DNA of 64,000 nucleotides from Sorghum bicolor (Eukaryota; Streptophyta; Magnoliopsida; Poales; Poaceae), in contig NC_012871.2 in the NCBI RefSeq assembly GCF_000003195.3, positions 47,563,110 to 47,627,109 of the forward strand, given 5' to 3'. This document shows positions 25,767-37,868 of the stretch, one piece after another. The notes under the pieces were generated by a model that was not told where the DNA came from, searched no databases, and saw only the letters and a program-made list of their open reading frames with translations. Position 1 is the stretch's first letter; each line of letters starts with the position of its first letter. A program made the translations under genes and the position numbers.

Positions 25767-25768
25767 GC

Positions 25769-25780
25769 TGGCATCAGAGC
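25769..25780 (+). other. C2 primer-binding site (tRNA-iMet type)
   Basis: TGGCATCAGAGC, two bases after the 5' LTR end, differs by one base from the usual plant initiator-Met site TGGTATCAGAGC (a G:U-compatible change). Confidence 0.9.
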
Positions 25781-26697
25781 AAGATTAAGCATTTAACCAT
25801 CATAGATGTATTTAAAAACAAATGAATTTGGTTTTCCCAAGCTAATTTGGCAAATTAGGTTATAAATAGGGTTGTTTTAAAAAGGTTTTGATAACTTATA
25901 CCATGCCAGTGGTCATGCCCTCTATGCCCATATAAGGATTTCTAGGTGGCTTAATGTTACTAACATGGGGGTTTTTCCTTTCGTCGTCCATATGGCGTGA
26001 AATTATATGGATACCGCTTACTTAAGTGGTAATGAATGGATCACATACCTCTACGCCATGGTAAGCTTGTTTGTTTTCTTTCGTCGTCCATACGGCGTGA
26101 AATTGTATGGATGCCACTTGCTTGAGTGGTAATGTATGGATCTATATGCCTCTACGCTGCGGTAAGTGTGAGCTGTGAGAGCATGACCGTCCAACCGTCG
26201 GTCTAGGGGAGTATTAGCTGTGGTTACTGGAATATTTACATGTTTCACACATGTATATATGAAGGTACTTAATTGTGGGTAGTAGGTGCAGCCATGTATA
26301 CATATTTGATGTATAGGTGGATGTATCCAAAATGGGCAGTGTGCTGCGATATATGTTTGGAAATATATATCGGAGTTCCTAGCTTGATTGTTGATGATTG
26401 GACTTACATTTCTGCACTTATACTATTGTGGGGCTGGGCTGAAATGGAATCTTCTGCAGGTACACTAACAACGAAACGTGTAGACCGGGTAGTTGCGTAT
26501 AAAGAGTGTACGTATTTATGCCACCGACTATACCGTTAGAACTTTCTTCTAGGAATGGAAGGACGTATGGAACGTGCATGCATCATGAATCATTCATACA
26601 TTCTTTATGCAATACTTGGGTATTAAATTCTGAAATTATATCTATTTATCTCTCCTTGTAATTAATCTCCCTTACTCAAATGTGGTCTTTCTACAGA
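25781..26697 (+). other. C2 untranslated leader
   Basis: About 0.9 kb without a credible ORF (an 88-codon frame at 26273 is present in both copies but is AT-rich and has no features). It holds the 100-bp duplication with donor-like sites and ends CTTTCTACAG immediately before the ORF0 ATG at 26698. Confidence 0.7.
25981..26180 (+). repeat. C2 leader tandem duplication (2 x 100 bp) with two GTAAG donor-like sites
   Basis: TCGTCGTCCAT recurs exactly 100 bp apart (25981 and 26081). Each copy ends with CTACGC followed by a donor-like sequence: ATG/GTAAGC at 26061 and CGG/GTAAGTG at 26162. The second matches the plant 5' splice-site consensus closely. Confidence 0.88.
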
Positions 26698-27581
26698 TGG
26701 CAGCCCCGCACGCAAGTGAAACTTTCCTGGACATGTTTGGCACTCCTACTTTGTTGTGGAGGGTGCTAAGTTCAGTTGGATATGAGGAACCACCTAAGTA
26801 GATTTGGACCGAGTCTGAGCATGCAGGAGCCTTACCTTGGGTAGATGTCCAAATTACCGTTTCCCCTTGTCCAAATAACCCACAGTGGCTAAGGGTGCCC
26901 AAGTAGCAGCCCTAGAGGTTTTGCTAGAAATATGTCAAGAGTTTGGTGATGAGTTAGTGAATGGCCCAGCAGGATCCATCCCCAGAGTGAGTGTGACTGA
27001 CACATTTGTGTCCCAGATAGGGAATGAGTCCTTAGAGATGAGAGAAATCTTGCTAGGATATAGCTCTAGTCCTGCCATGAGTGCCATGCTAGCGGTACTT
27101 AAGCTGCACTATGTACGCCAGGACACCTACATAGAGGCCATGCTAGCGCTCCAACGAGCTCAAGTTGGGCAGCGCAAATTGCGCAAGCGAGTGCCCAAAC
27201 ATCGCAAGGCTTTTATGGATGCACAAGCTGAAATCCAAAACTATCACACCGCTTTGCAAGCCCGCCGCAATCAAGTTGCGAACGCAGTTAGAGAGCGCAA
27301 TGAAGCACAAGCCCGCATGATGCAAATGACTAGAGAGAGATGAGGCTATGCGCTTGGCTGAAAATAGAGAAGCTGCTAGAGTTAGAGCCTTGTTCCATGC
27401 TGAAATTAGAGAGGAAGAGCTGATCACTAGGATTGCTGAGCTACAGTTGGATGTCCACCGCTTAAACAATATCATAAATCCTATTCCGCAACCAGCCCCT
27501 TTTAATCAAGAAGAAGTTCCTAGTGAGGAAGATCAGGGTGATGGCATCATCTCTAATGGAGAATCTGAGGAAGATATGTAG
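26698..27581 (+). pseudogene. C2 ORF0, broken
   Basis: It corresponds to C1's ORF0 but is more damaged. Near 26800 a TAG replaces the Tyr codon of C1 (AAG TAG against AAG TAC), and near 26890 about 37 bp are missing, shifting the frame. The rest (26885-27343, then 27348-27581) is identical to C1, including the GA-run frameshift. ORF0 is thus lost here while gag-pol stays open, which suggests it is not needed in cis or is not under the same constraint. Confidence 0.75.
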
Positions 27582-27983
27582 CCTAGCAATGATTTTTATG
27601 ATCACGTGTCAGTTTCCATCTCTTTGTGTAATGGACATGTAATCTGAATTTTAGTTGAGACTCTATGTATTTGGCCAGGGTGCCCCTCCTGTAAAACTTA
27701 AGTTGTGGCAATGACTCTATGTAACCTTATGCACTTATCTGTGATGCTCCATATTTATGTTGAGCGGAAATAAATCTCTGCAATGTCGTTAATCCTTGAG
27801 GAATTGTGGCTGTGAATGAACGCGAGAATAACCAAGTGTCATGGAAGATATTCTCTTATTGTACATGGATTATTGCGCCTTAATTTATATGAATTTACTT
27901 TATTAAATTCCGTATGGCAGCAATTGAAGTTCATGACAATCATATATGTTATCCTAAATGATCACTTGATATGTCTTGTGCAG
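27582..27983 (+). other. Spacer between ORF0 and gag in C2
   Basis: 400 bp of AT-rich sequence with no supported gene. It ends TGTCTTGTGCAG directly before the gag ATG, resembling a 3' splice site. The frame of gag happens to stay open for 56 codons upstream, but I see no reason to start there. Confidence 0.65.
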
Positions 27984-30900
27984 ATGGCTCGCAATACTCG
28001 CTCCGGTCACAACGAGGTGCCACCGCCACCACCTCCTCCCCCGCCTACACCTACTGAGCTATTGGCAGCTCTTGTTGAGGGCCAGTGTATGCTCAACGAG
28101 GTTATGCAAACTATGGCGCAACAGAATCAGGGTGGTCGCCATGCCCGCCAAGGCGAAGAGGCAAATCAGTACAGCAGTTTTAAGGATTTCCAAGACACAA
28201 AGCCGCCGCTTTTCAAGGAGGCTGTCGAACCTCTAGAAGCTGATGAATGGCTCAACACTCTCGAGCAGAAGTTTCGCTTGCTGAGGGTGACCGAAGAGCT
28301 CAAAGCGGAGTATGCAGCCCACCAGTTGGAGGGCAAAGCAGGTGTCTGGTGGAGTCATTACAGGACTAGCTTGCCTGCCAATGCTGTTGTAACCTGGGAC
28401 CAATTCACAACTGCTTTCAGGAATACTTACATTCCCCAAGGCTTAATGACTATCAAGCACACCGAGTTCATGAACCTGACGCAAGGCACTAAAAGCTTGA
28501 CTGAGTATCTTCACGCTTTTAACAATTTGTCTCGCTATGCTCCTGAAATGGTTGACACCGAAGCCAAGAAACTCGCTAGTTTCAAGAGAGGGTTGGGACC
28601 CAAGTTGTCCAAGAACATGGCTGGTAACAAGAGTACCACCTTTAATGAGTTTGTGAGTGATACATTTACTCAGGAAAATTCTAATGCTGTGTATGCCGCA
28701 TCCAAGAACCGCAAGAGGGCCTATGAGGCAGGTGCTTCGCAGTCCAAGGCTCCAGTGGCAAGCAAGCCGGCCTATCGCCCACCCAATGCTGTGACAAGGT
28801 ACAAGCCGCCGCAGAAAAAGTCAAATGTGAAGACGGGAGTGCGCAAGTCCTTCACAGTTGCTCTCCCAAGAGGTGCCACGGGTCAAGGAAGTCCCAAGAA
28901 TCCTCTTGATAACCGCCCTTGTTTCAATTGCAAGCAAGTTGGTCACTGGGCAAGAGATTGCCCCTACCCTAAGAGAAATGCTGTAGCCGGAGGAAATAAC
29001 CGTATGGGTCGTGTGCACTACACCACTGTGGAAGAAATCCCTGAGGGTGAAGCAGTCACCGCTGGTATGTTCCTTGTAAATCAACACCCTGCAGTTGTCT
29101 TATTTGATTCTGGAGCTTCACATTCATTTATGAGTCAAGCATTCGCATCTAAGCATGGGCAACATGTCATTGACCTTGATAGTGGAAAATTTTGCATTAG
29201 TGCTACTGGTAATCAAATTGCTACGAATCAAGTAGTGAGGGATGTACATATTGCCATAGAAGGGCGTAACTATGCAGCAGATTTAGTCGTACTGCCAGGC
29301 CTAGGGATAGATGTTATTCTGGGAATGAATTGGATGAGCAGGCATGGGGTGTTAATAGATACCTCCACGAGAGTAGTCATGTTGCGGGAGCCTGATAGCA
29401 AAGAAGCCTTCTTAGTCCAGCTTCCCAAGAATGATGACATTCGTCATGCTGCCAATGCCATTCGACCACTCACTTTGGCAGAGATTCCGGTAGTGTGTGA
29501 GTTTTCGGATGTCTTTCCAGAGGATCTGCCCGGGTTGCCACCGGATAGGGACATCGAGTTTAAAATTGATCTAATTCCGGGTACCGCACCTATCTCTAGA
29601 AGGCCATACCGAATGCCACCCAATGAATTGGCAGAGTTGAAAAAGCAACTGCAAGAACTCCTAGAGAAATGTCTTATTCGGCCTAGTTCTTCTCCATGGG
29701 GTTGTCCGGCTCTCTTTGTCAAGAAGAAGGACAAGTCTCTACGTATGTGTGTAGACTATCGTCCGCTCAACGCCGTGACTATCAAAAACAAGTATCCATT
29801 GCCTCGCATCGATATCCTGTTTGATCAATTAGCCAAGGCCAAAGTATTCTCCAAAATTGATCTGAGATCTGGGTATCATCAAATCAAGATCCGACCTGAA
29901 GACATTCCTAAAACGGCTTTCTCTACCAGGTATGGGTTGTATGAGTATTTAGTCATGTCCTTTGGTCTGACTAATGCCCCTGCTCATTTCATGTACCTGA
30001 TGAATTCGGTGTTCATGCCTGAACTGGATAAGTTTGTGGTGGTGTTCATCGATGATATATTGGTGTATTCTAAAAATGCACAAGAACATGAGAAGCACCT
30101 TCGGATTGTACTCACTAGATTGCGAGAACATCAGCTCTATGCCAAGTTCAGCAAGTGTGAGTTTTGGCTGAAGAAAGTGCCTTTCTTAGGCCATATTTTA
30201 TCCGAAGAGGGTATTTCTGTTGACCCGTCAAAGGTGCAGGAGGTTCTAGACTGGAAGGCCCCGACTTCAGTGCACGAAGTCCGGAGTTTTCTCGGTCTAG
30301 CTGGATATTATCGGCGCTTCATTCCAGACTTTTCCAAAATAGCTAAACCTATGACCAAGCTACTGCAAAAAGATGTGAAGTTTGTGTGGTCCGAGGAGTG
30401 TGAAGTTGCCTTCACCACTCTACGCCATTTGCTGACCACCGCTCCTGTTCTGGCACAGCCTGACATTGAAAAGCCATTTGATGTCTTTTGTGATGCATCT
30501 GGCACTGGCCTAGGTTGTGTGCTTATGCAAGAAGGCCGAGTTATTGCCTATGCTTCTCGGCAGCTGAGGAAACATGAAGCCAACTACCCTACTCATGATC
30601 TAGAGTTAGCAGCAGTTGTACATGCATTGAAGCTCTGGAGACATTATCTGTTGGGTAACCTTTGTCACATTTACACTGACCATAAGAGCCTCAAATATAT
30701 ATTCACTCAGCCCGAGTTAAATATGAGACAAAGAAGATGGCTGGAATTGATAAAAGACTACAATTTAGAAGTGCACTTTCATCCAGGCAAAGCCAATGTT
30801 GTAGCCGATGCTCTCAGCCGGAAACAACATGTTAGACCTCTCCTAGAGGAAGGCTTCAATTTATTGCATCCTGTGGTCCTACACAACATCATAGTCAGTT

Positions 30901-32387
30901 GCTCATTAGAAAGTCAAATCATAGAGCTCCAAAAATCTGATCCTGGTATTTTTCATATCAAGAGAAAAATGCTAGAGCAAGACACCAAGCATTTCCGAGT
31001 AGATGAGAAGGGTGTACTGTGGTTTGACGATCGACTAGTTGTACCCAAAGACCGTGACCTACGCAACAAAATTTTTGAAGAAGCTCATTCTTCCAAGTTG
31101 TCCATTCATCCGGGTAGTAGCAAAATGTACCAAGACTTGAGACCTCGCTTCTGGTGGACCAAAATGAAGAAAGAGATAGCAGCTTATGTTGCTAGGTGTG
31201 ATACTTGCTTTAGGGTAAAGGCAGTTCACCTCAAACCTGCAGGTTTATTGCAACCATTGTCAATTCCAGGTTGGAAGTGGGAAGAAATCAGCATGGATTT
31301 CATTGTTGGACTTCCCCTTACGCAAAAGGGACACAATTCCATATGGGTGATTGTTGACCGTTTGACCAAGTCAGCCCATTTTATTCCCGTACACTCTACA
31401 TACCGACCATCCGACTATGCTGAGTTGTACTTCGCTCAGTTAGTTAAATTGCACAGAGTGCCTCGCACTATCATTTCTGACAGAGGTCCTCAGTTCACTG
31501 CTCGCTTTTGGGAGCATCTGCATTCACTCCTTGGTACAAAATTGGTTCGCAGTTCAGCCTATCATCCTCAAACCTCCGGTCAGACTGAGCGTGTGAATCA
31601 AATTCTAGAGGATATGTTGAGGGCCTGTGTTATATCTTCCAAGGGTGCGTGGGAGAAATGGTTACCCTTAGCTGAATTCTCATACAACAATAGTTATCAA
31701 GAAAGTATCCAAATGGCTCCTTTCGAAGCCTTGTATGGCCGCAAATGTAGAACTCCGTTAAACTGGGTTGAACCTGGTGAAAGGAGGTACTACGGAATTG
31801 ACTTTGTCAAGGAAGCCGAAAAGCAAGTTCTCGTTATCCAACAACACATGAGAGCCGCCCAAGCTAGGCAGAAAAGCTATGCTGACCGAAGAAGAAAGCC
31901 AATCGAGTTCGAAGTAGGTGACTTTGTGTACATAAAAGTATCGCCCATGAAAGGAGTAAATCGCTTTGGCGTTAAAAGAAAGCTTGCCCCTAGGTATGTG
32001 GGTCCCTACCAAATCATTGAGAAAAGCGGTAAGGTAGCTTACAAAGTACAACTACCTCCCAAAATGAGAGCTATTTTCCCTGTATTCCACGTGTCTCAAC
32101 TCAAGAAGTGTCTTCGTGTGCCCGAAGAGAGAGTTGAAACAATAGATATCAAGTTGCAGTCAGACCTATCTTATGAAGAAAAGCCTGTGCAAGTTCTTGA
32201 TGTCAAGGAACGGGTTACTCGTGGGAGAGTGATCAAACTTTTTAGAGTTTTGTGGAACCGTCAAAATGAGAGGGATGCCACTTGGGAAAGGGAAGACTAT
32301 TTACAAGTAACTTATCCCTCATTCTACGAAAAATGGTACGTCTTTCAAATCTCGGGACGAGATTTTTGTAAGGGGGGAGGGCTGTAA
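27984..32387 (+). CDS. C2 Gag-Pol polyprotein, intact open frame (1467 aa)
   Basis: Uninterrupted from ATG 27984 to a TAA at 32385-32387 that lies within the LTR terminus. Order: Pro-rich N-terminus, gag, CCHC knuckle (C313 to C326, [14 protein letters not shown]), protease with D375 in [11 protein letters not shown] with FIDD at 690-691, RNase H starting at D837 (FCDASG), integrase zinc-binding domain ending at C1072/C1075, integrase catalytic D1105, D1166, E1202, and a chromodomain at about 1400-1450. All catalytic residues are present, so the protein could be active. However, the 5' LTR is truncated, so normal transcription from this copy is doubtful. The first 696 residues are identical to C1. 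Confidence 0.94.
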   Translation: MARNTRSGHNEVPPPPPPPPPTPTELLAALVEGQCMLNEVMQTMAQQNQGGRHARQGEEANQYSSFKDFQDTKPPLFKEAVEPLEADEWLNTLEQKFRLLRVTEELKAEYAAHQLEGKAGVWWSHYRTSLPANAVVTWDQFTTAFRNTYIPQGLMTIKHTEFMNLTQGTKSLTEYLHAFNNLSRYAPEMVDTEAKKLASFKRGLGPKLSKNMAGNKSTTFNEFVSDTFTQENSNAVYAASKNRKRAYEAGASQSKAPVASKPAYRPPNAVTRYKPPQKKSNVKTGVRKSFTVALPRGATGQGSPKNPLDNRPCFNCKQVGHWARDCPYPKRNAVAGGNNRMGRVHYTTVEEIPEGEAVTAGMFLVNQHPAVVLFDSGASHSFMSQAFASKHGQHVIDLDSGKFCISATGNQIATNQVVRDVHIAIEGRNYAADLVVLPGLGIDVILGMNWMSRHGVLIDTSTRVVMLREPDSKEAFLVQLPKNDDIRHAANAIRPLTLAEIPVVCEFSDVFPEDLPGLPPDRDIEFKIDLIPGTAPISRRPYRMPPNELAELKKQLQELLEKCLIRPSSSPWGCPALFVKKKDKSLRMCVDYRPLNAVTIKNKYPLPRIDILFDQLAKAKVFSKIDLRSGYHQIKIRPEDIPKTAFSTRYGLYEYLVMSFGLTNAPAHFMYLMNSVFMPELDKFVVVFIDDILVYSKNAQEHEKHLRIVLTRLREHQLYAKFSKCEFWLKKVPFLGHILSEEGISVDPSKVQEVLDWKAPTSVHEVRSFLGLAGYYRRFIPDFSKIAKPMTKLLQKDVKFVWSEECEVAFTTLRHLLTTAPVLAQPDIEKPFDVFCDASGTGLGCVLMQEGRVIAYASRQLRKHEANYPTHDLELAAVVHALKLWRHYLLGNLCHIYTDHKSLKYIFTQPELNMRQRRWLELIKDYNLEVHFHPGKANVVADALSRKQHVRPLLEEGFNLLHPVVLHNIIVSCSLESQIIELQKSDPGIFHIKRKMLEQDTKHFRVDEKGVLWFDDRLVVPKDRDLRNKIFEEAHSSKLSIHPGSSKMYQDLRPRFWWTKMKKEIAAYVARCDTCFRVKAVHLKPAGLLQPLSIPGWKWEEISMDFIVGLPLTQKGHNSIWVIVDRLTKSAHFIPVHSTYRPSDYAELYFAQLVKLHRVPRTIISDRGPQFTARFWEHLHSLLGTKLVRSSAYHPQTSGQTERVNQILEDMLRACVISSKGAWEKWLPLAEFSYNNSYQESIQMAPFEALYGRKCRTPLNWVEPGERRYYGIDFVKEAEKQVLVIQQHMRAAQARQKSYADRRRKPIEFEVGDFVYIKVSPMKGVNRFGVKRKLAPRYVGPYQIIEKSGKVAYKVQLPPKMRAIFPVFHVSQLKKCLRVPEERVETIDIKLQSDLSYEEKPVQVLDVKERVTRGRVIKLFRVLWNRQNERDATWEREDYLQVTYPSFYEKWYVFQISGRDFCKGGGL
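32370..32382 (+). other. C2 polypurine tract
   Basis: AAGGGGGGAGGGC immediately before the 3' LTR; identical to C1. It also codes for the last residues of gag-pol. Confidence 0.92.
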
Positions 32388-35300
32388 CACTCCTAGTGTT
32401 AGCTTGCATGTTAACCATGAGCATTGCATCAACACAAGCATCATCATGCTCATTCATAAGCATCTATCATGATCACATGTCATCTTATGTATACCATGTA
32501 TGATTGAATTGCTTGTGTGACTTGAATTGAGTGACTATAAGGGGTAACCAATGCAAACAAGTGTACATTGTCTTCCAAAATACTTCAATCATGTTTAGAA
32601 TATCATTTGGAACAAAGTTCATGTTGAAGGTTTTGGCCAAAAATGCCCCTAGGTTAGGGTTAAACCTAGAATGGCTTAATTGACCCCCTAGACCTCCTTT
32701 CAAAGATGTTTTATGAAACTGGTGTTAGAGACCTTGCATGTCTTTGACACCTGAAACAAAGTTATAGAAAATTTCATAAGCTACAAAAGTTATGTTGATG
32801 ACTTTTTATGAAAAAGCTTAGAACACATCCAAAAATTGCTCACAAGCCAAAAATCAGGGCTGATTTCATACTTAGCCGAATTTGGCTAAGTGCTGGATCG
32901 CGCAGTTTCGACCAAGGGTGATTGGGAGCCTTGTAGTTTGAAATCCAGACCGAGTTAGACTTCGATCTTGTAATCAAAGTTGTAGAGCTCGTGTAGCTCT
33001 ATCCAAAGGATCAAATCCCAGCCAAAACCGTCGATTGAGCCGAGAGTAAAACGTTGACAAAGTTCGAGTTTCAGTCACTGTTGGCGACGACTGAATCGCG
33101 TGATTCAGTTTCGTCAGAAACCGTCCGCCGCCGCATGTCCGGCCAGGTGTCGGCCGTACGCCGTCGACGACCCCTCCTGTCAGCTCCCACGGCGTCCCTA
33201 AGTCGCCACGCACTGAGTGGACGCCTCAGACGTGCTCTCCACTCGCTCAGCGCAGCACATTTCGCTACGCCGTCGCCTCGGTGAGCTCCGCCGCTCTTCG
33301 GCGAGCTCTTCCGGCCGTTTCACCGCGTCTCCGGCCAAGCCAGTCCGCCCAGAGCTCCGCCTCGACGTCCTCTACCCTGATGTCCACTCCATTCCCTTAG
33401 CCAAGCACCGGTGAGGTCACATTGTCATCTCCGTCGCGAGCTTCACCTCGCCGGAGTTCACAGAGATCACCGGCAACGTGGCCAGACCTCTCTGGTTCAC
33501 CTCTGGCCGTGATTCTTCTTCCTATAGCTTCGCCTTGAGCTGCTCTTGCTCGTCCGCAACCTCTACCGCGTCGCCATTGCCTGGATCCGCCGGCGTACCG
33601 CCGCGCAGCGCCGCCGCTCCGCCATTCCTCACGGCGAGCACCTTAGGGTCCAGTAGAGCGCGGGTAAAGTAGGTCAACAGAGTCGCCTTGATGAGAGGAA
33701 CACGTAGGTGCCCTTGGATCCGGCGGAAACCTCGCCGTCGTTGAGCTTCGCCGGCGACGAGCTTCTCCCCTGTCCCCGTCTCACTGACGCGTGGGTCCCG
33801 GATGTCAGTCTCTCGGTTTCACCCCCCTGGGTCAATGTTGTTACAGATCCTGTGCTGTTTTTGTAAAATTCATATCTGGAGTTTTAGAGATCCAAATGTG
33901 GAGATTCCAATTTTGCTAGGTTCTAGCAGAAGTCTAGTTTTTAATAAAAATATAAAACATGCCATGTTTTTGCAGAAATAAATAGATATAAATTAATCTT
34001 GGATTTTCAGTGGGTAATTATATCTTGAGATCTGTTGATCTGCTGGCCATGAAAATTTAAGGAGTTGTTACTTATGTTATGAATAGGCTCTGATAAATTT
34101 TTCAGGATTTTTGGAAGCCTGGTTAAGAAGTTAAAAATAATTCTTGCTTAAATAGGAGCTTCTTGTGATATTTTTAATAAATAGGTTATAGCCCCTTTTG
34201 AGACGAAACTTGCTGAGTGTTGTACTTATGAGTAGACAAAGCAAGGAAAAATCTGAAATCTGTTGTTTGACAATTTTTGATAGGGTTTTACATTTATGCC
34301 TTGCATGCCTTTGTTAGCTTGTTATTTTTGTATCTCACCATATGTATGTGCAAATGTTCTGAAAATTTTACAGTGATCTTATGTTAGCATAAGTAGCTTG
34401 CTGTAATGTTCTTAGGATTTTTGGAACACTTGGAGTGTATGTTCATTAAATCACCTTAATAATTAAATAAATGGAAAAGGTGATGATAGAAATAGTTTTA
34501 GACCTTGCCATGATGTTTTCTCGTGTTTCTTAGATATATTCTATCTATTGGTGCAATTGGTTTATCCCTGTGATACATTCTCAATATGTGCAAAATATTA
34601 TTTTTGGCTATTTTTGCCTTTCCTAGAGCATTTCTGTACAGCTGATAGCAATTGATTAAGAACTATTTGAAGATTATGTTTTTTGGGAAACTTGTCTACA
34701 ACAAACTTGTAGCTAACTTACTGATCTACTTCTTGTCCAAATTTCATGACATTTGGTTGAGTAGTTTGAAAGTTATGCATGTTGCAAATAGCTACTGCAA
34801 AGTGCTTGCTCTCTGGAATTCCCAGTGCAGCCAGTCAACTTTATAGGTTTTAGCATATTTAAGTTGGGAACCAGTCTGGGATGTCTAAAAGTGAATTGTA
34901 TACAATTTGCTAAGCTTTCCAGAAAGTGCTTACTTGCTTAGTTTGGTTAACTGATGCTTAAGTTATGGCTGAAACTTGTGACTGGTTGGCTTGTCTACTA
35001 AACCAGTGGCTGAGTAGGCATAACTAGGATTTGTTAACTTGTCTATTTAGTCTCTCTACTAGAGAAGAAGTATGCATTTACTTGTTATAACCTGTTGTGT
35101 GTCCCTTTGGCTCTTCATCATGACATCATGCATCATATGTGCATTCTCTATATTCACACCCTTGTCATGCATCCATAGGTGTACCCAAGGGCGTGACGGT
35201 ACTGGAGTTCGAGTTGCCGGAGCCAGAAGGACAGCAAGGGGAGCTACCTGTTGGGTATTTTAAACGCAAACAGAAAAATCCGCAAGCGCACGGATACCGA

Positions 35301-37868
35301 TGTAGCTTTCACCCGAGAGTATTCCAGAGTATCGATTTTCCACAGAGAACGTGAGTGTACTAATTAAGATCCAAGATCGCCCAAGGATAACTATATGAAT
35401 ATTTTTGGTGGGAAGAGAGGAAGTTTCCTGAGAGTTCTCTAGTTGATCTAAGAATCAAGAATTACTTCAAGATTATCTATATCGGGACATCAGAGCACTA
35501 ACCACAGAAAGAGATGAGAAGGGGGCTAGGAAGGTCTGACTACGGTCCTACAAACACCGATCCGAACGTGGTGGAATACGTCGACCGTTAGGGCTGTCAC
35601 TACCCTAGGGCTACCACAACAATCCGTGGGATTGGGTGCAATTCCAGGTAATCGCAAGACTAAACACCACGTCTAATCTATTAATTACTACTCTAATGTT
35701 TCAAAGATTAGAGCACTTGATGCAAGCGGGAATCCAATAAATAACTTGAATGTAAATAAAAGTAATTAGAGAACTCAGGAGTTATGAGTTGAAGAACCTG
35801 GAGAACGATGAAGAACGAACCAGATGCTGCAAAAGTACAATGTTGAGGAAGATCCGACAGATCCGGCTCCTCCTCCGCTCTCCTCTTCTCTCTCCCTATT
35901 TTCTAGATTACAACTAGAACTAACTAGAACTAGAACTAGAGGAACACTGTAGCTGGGCGGGCGCCCAGGAGAGTTGAGCGGGCGCCCTGCCTCCGAGCCC
36001 GATTTCCTTCCCGTTCGTTCTCGTGGCTTCTGGAGTCTTCTAGATGATAGAAAATTGCGCGACACGTTAATATCTCTATGTAAACCTGACGTGTGGGCCT
36101 TTCTTCCGTATTTCCTGATAACCCCCTGCAGAAATAGACAAACACCAAAACTTGTGGAATTCTGTCAGATAAAACCCTAAGTCTAGGTGTTGGTTGCATT
36201 TGGATCCTTTTCTATGATTAGTTGATGGTTAATTGTGAGCATTAAGGACCGTCAACACTACCTCAAGGAGCTGAGGAAGAGGAGGACTTGCCGGAGTGTC
36301 CCGACCATCATCCATCCACTTACGTTGAAGGCAAGCCCCGGAGCATTATAAGCCTCCTACTATTTTATTATCATGTTCAGCTATCAAATGACTATGGTTA
36401 TATATATTGTTGCATTAAGTGGTAGGCGTTGATATGACACCCTTGCTGCATAATGACTACCTTGTCCACCTTAAACAATACCAAAGTAGGTCCAGGATCG
36501 AAGTAATGCTTAGCCATGCTTAGCTCGGTAGAAGCCGGGTGATTTCCTGTCACCTGCGAGAGTTAGGTGGATGATGATCACAGTTGGCTATATTTGCTAT
36601 CGTGGAAATAACCATGTGTTAATAATGAATTTGAGACCGGGCGGGATGACGATAGTGCAGCAACAAGGCATGGAGGTCTTGGGTGTGAATCTATCCCCGT
36701 CTGTGTCGTTTAAGGACCGAATCGCTGTACGTCCCCGTGTCATGTTGAACGCATGCCTATCACTTAGTTGGCCGGATAAGTCGTTCCGACCGCGAAGCCT
36801 ACAAGTGCAACTCCGGCCGGATACCCCGATCTGGTTAAAGTGCGCACCCCGGTTGGTAGTAAGGATGTGCGGGGAGTCAATGGCGTAAGACCGAGGTGTC
36901 AGGTTAGAGTCCTGACCCTGGCAGATTGGCGGTCCCTGGGGGTGCGGCGCCGTACGGCCCCGCGAATTGGTCCGGAGTTGTGCTAAAGGTGATCCGAGCT
37001 GCCGTCATGAAGTATGCTTGGGTGAGTGTTAGGAATACCCCGACAGCTGGATAGGAATCGATTCGAATCGCCGTCTCTCCTGGATAGTGAGAACTTGACT
37101 TGGGCAGCGGCAACGTAGAATTCACTAAATGAACTTAATGGTTATGATGAGAATGATGATGGCTATGTGATAATCCGGATATGGTTATTATTGTAATGCT
37201 TAAAAACTCAAGTGTATGCTTAGAACAGGTGCTAATCTAGTGGATAGTTGCTAAGTAATAAACTTGCTGATAAAATTTAATAAATGAGTTACTTATAACA
37301 AAGGCTTTTATGCAAAAGATAAGTCAAACCAGTCCACAGAGATCAGCCTTGCATACTCCTTGGTGTCACTTTATTTCTGGTTTATGACGGGTAAGTCTAG
37401 CTGAGTACATTCTCATACTCAGGGTTTTATCTACCCCTGTTGCAGATGACGTCGTTTATCACGACTACTGTGCTAAGTGTCATCACCCGGCTGCGGATGA
37501 TGAATAGATCATGGGCGTGATCACCACCTTTATCTTCAGTTGTGCTTTTGTTAGGACTTGACCATGGAACTGGCATGTATTATAAACTAAGTTGGTGTTG
37601 TTCAAAACTACTTTGTTTCCGCTACCGCTATGGCTTGTAATAACCACTTTAAACTCTGATGTGATGTAAAACTATGTTCTGTGATGAATGTTGTAATCTG
37701 TGATGGTGATGCTTGATCATGTACGATCTTGGTTGTATGTTGGTTGAATCAAGGTCTTTTGAGATTTCGTCGGACTACCGGGTTTATATGGGTTCAAGTC
37801 CATTGGCTTGACTGCCTCCGTGGTCGCTAATTCACTTGAATTCTTATAAATTGGTTGGTTCTGTTACA
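32383..37868 (+). repeat. C2 3' LTR, interrupted by solo LTR E5
   Basis: Starts TGTAACACTCC and ends GGTTCTGTTACA. It is 5486 bp, or about 4.47 kb after removing E5 and its duplicated target. It has the GC-rich block at about 33120-33800 and, at 37401-37422, the hairpin with one stem mismatch. The 184 bp deleted from the 5' copy are present here (36589-36772). Confidence 0.92.
35249..36257 (-). mobile_element. E5: solo LTR of a family related to E3
   Basis: The 1009-bp insertion starts TGTTGGGTATTTT and ends CCGTCAACA on the + strand, and is flanked by the perfect 5-bp duplication CTACC (35244-35248 and 36258-36262). On the minus strand it begins TGTTGACGGTCCTTAA and ends AATACCCAACA, like the E3 LTRs, and shares the segment around GACAGAATTCCAC and the GGGCGCCCGCC motif. 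Its 3' end lacks the roughly 150-bp extension of E3's LTR. With no internal region, it is the product of recombination between two LTRs. Confidence 0.93.

Larger units (their letters stand above)
24183..37868 (+). mobile_element. C2: Tekay/Del-like chromovirus LTR retrotransposon with ORF0, 5' LTR truncated
   Basis: Same family as C1, in opposite orientation: partial 5' LTR 24183-25766, primer site 25769-25780, leader, ORF0, gag-pol 27984-32387, polypurine tract, 3' LTR 32383-37868. The LTR pair shares features absent from C1 (for example AACCTGTTGTGTGTCCC near 35090), so C2 is a separate insertion or subfamily member, not a simple copy of C1. The right flank is GAATG (37869-37873), which does not match C1's left flank CTGCC. 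Confidence 0.9.

Noticed and set aside
8389..37868. C1+C2 as one composite element inserted in a single event
   Set aside because: The outer 5-bp flanks differ (CTGCC and GAATG), the inner LTRs are both broken, and the LTRs differ by indels between C1 and C2.
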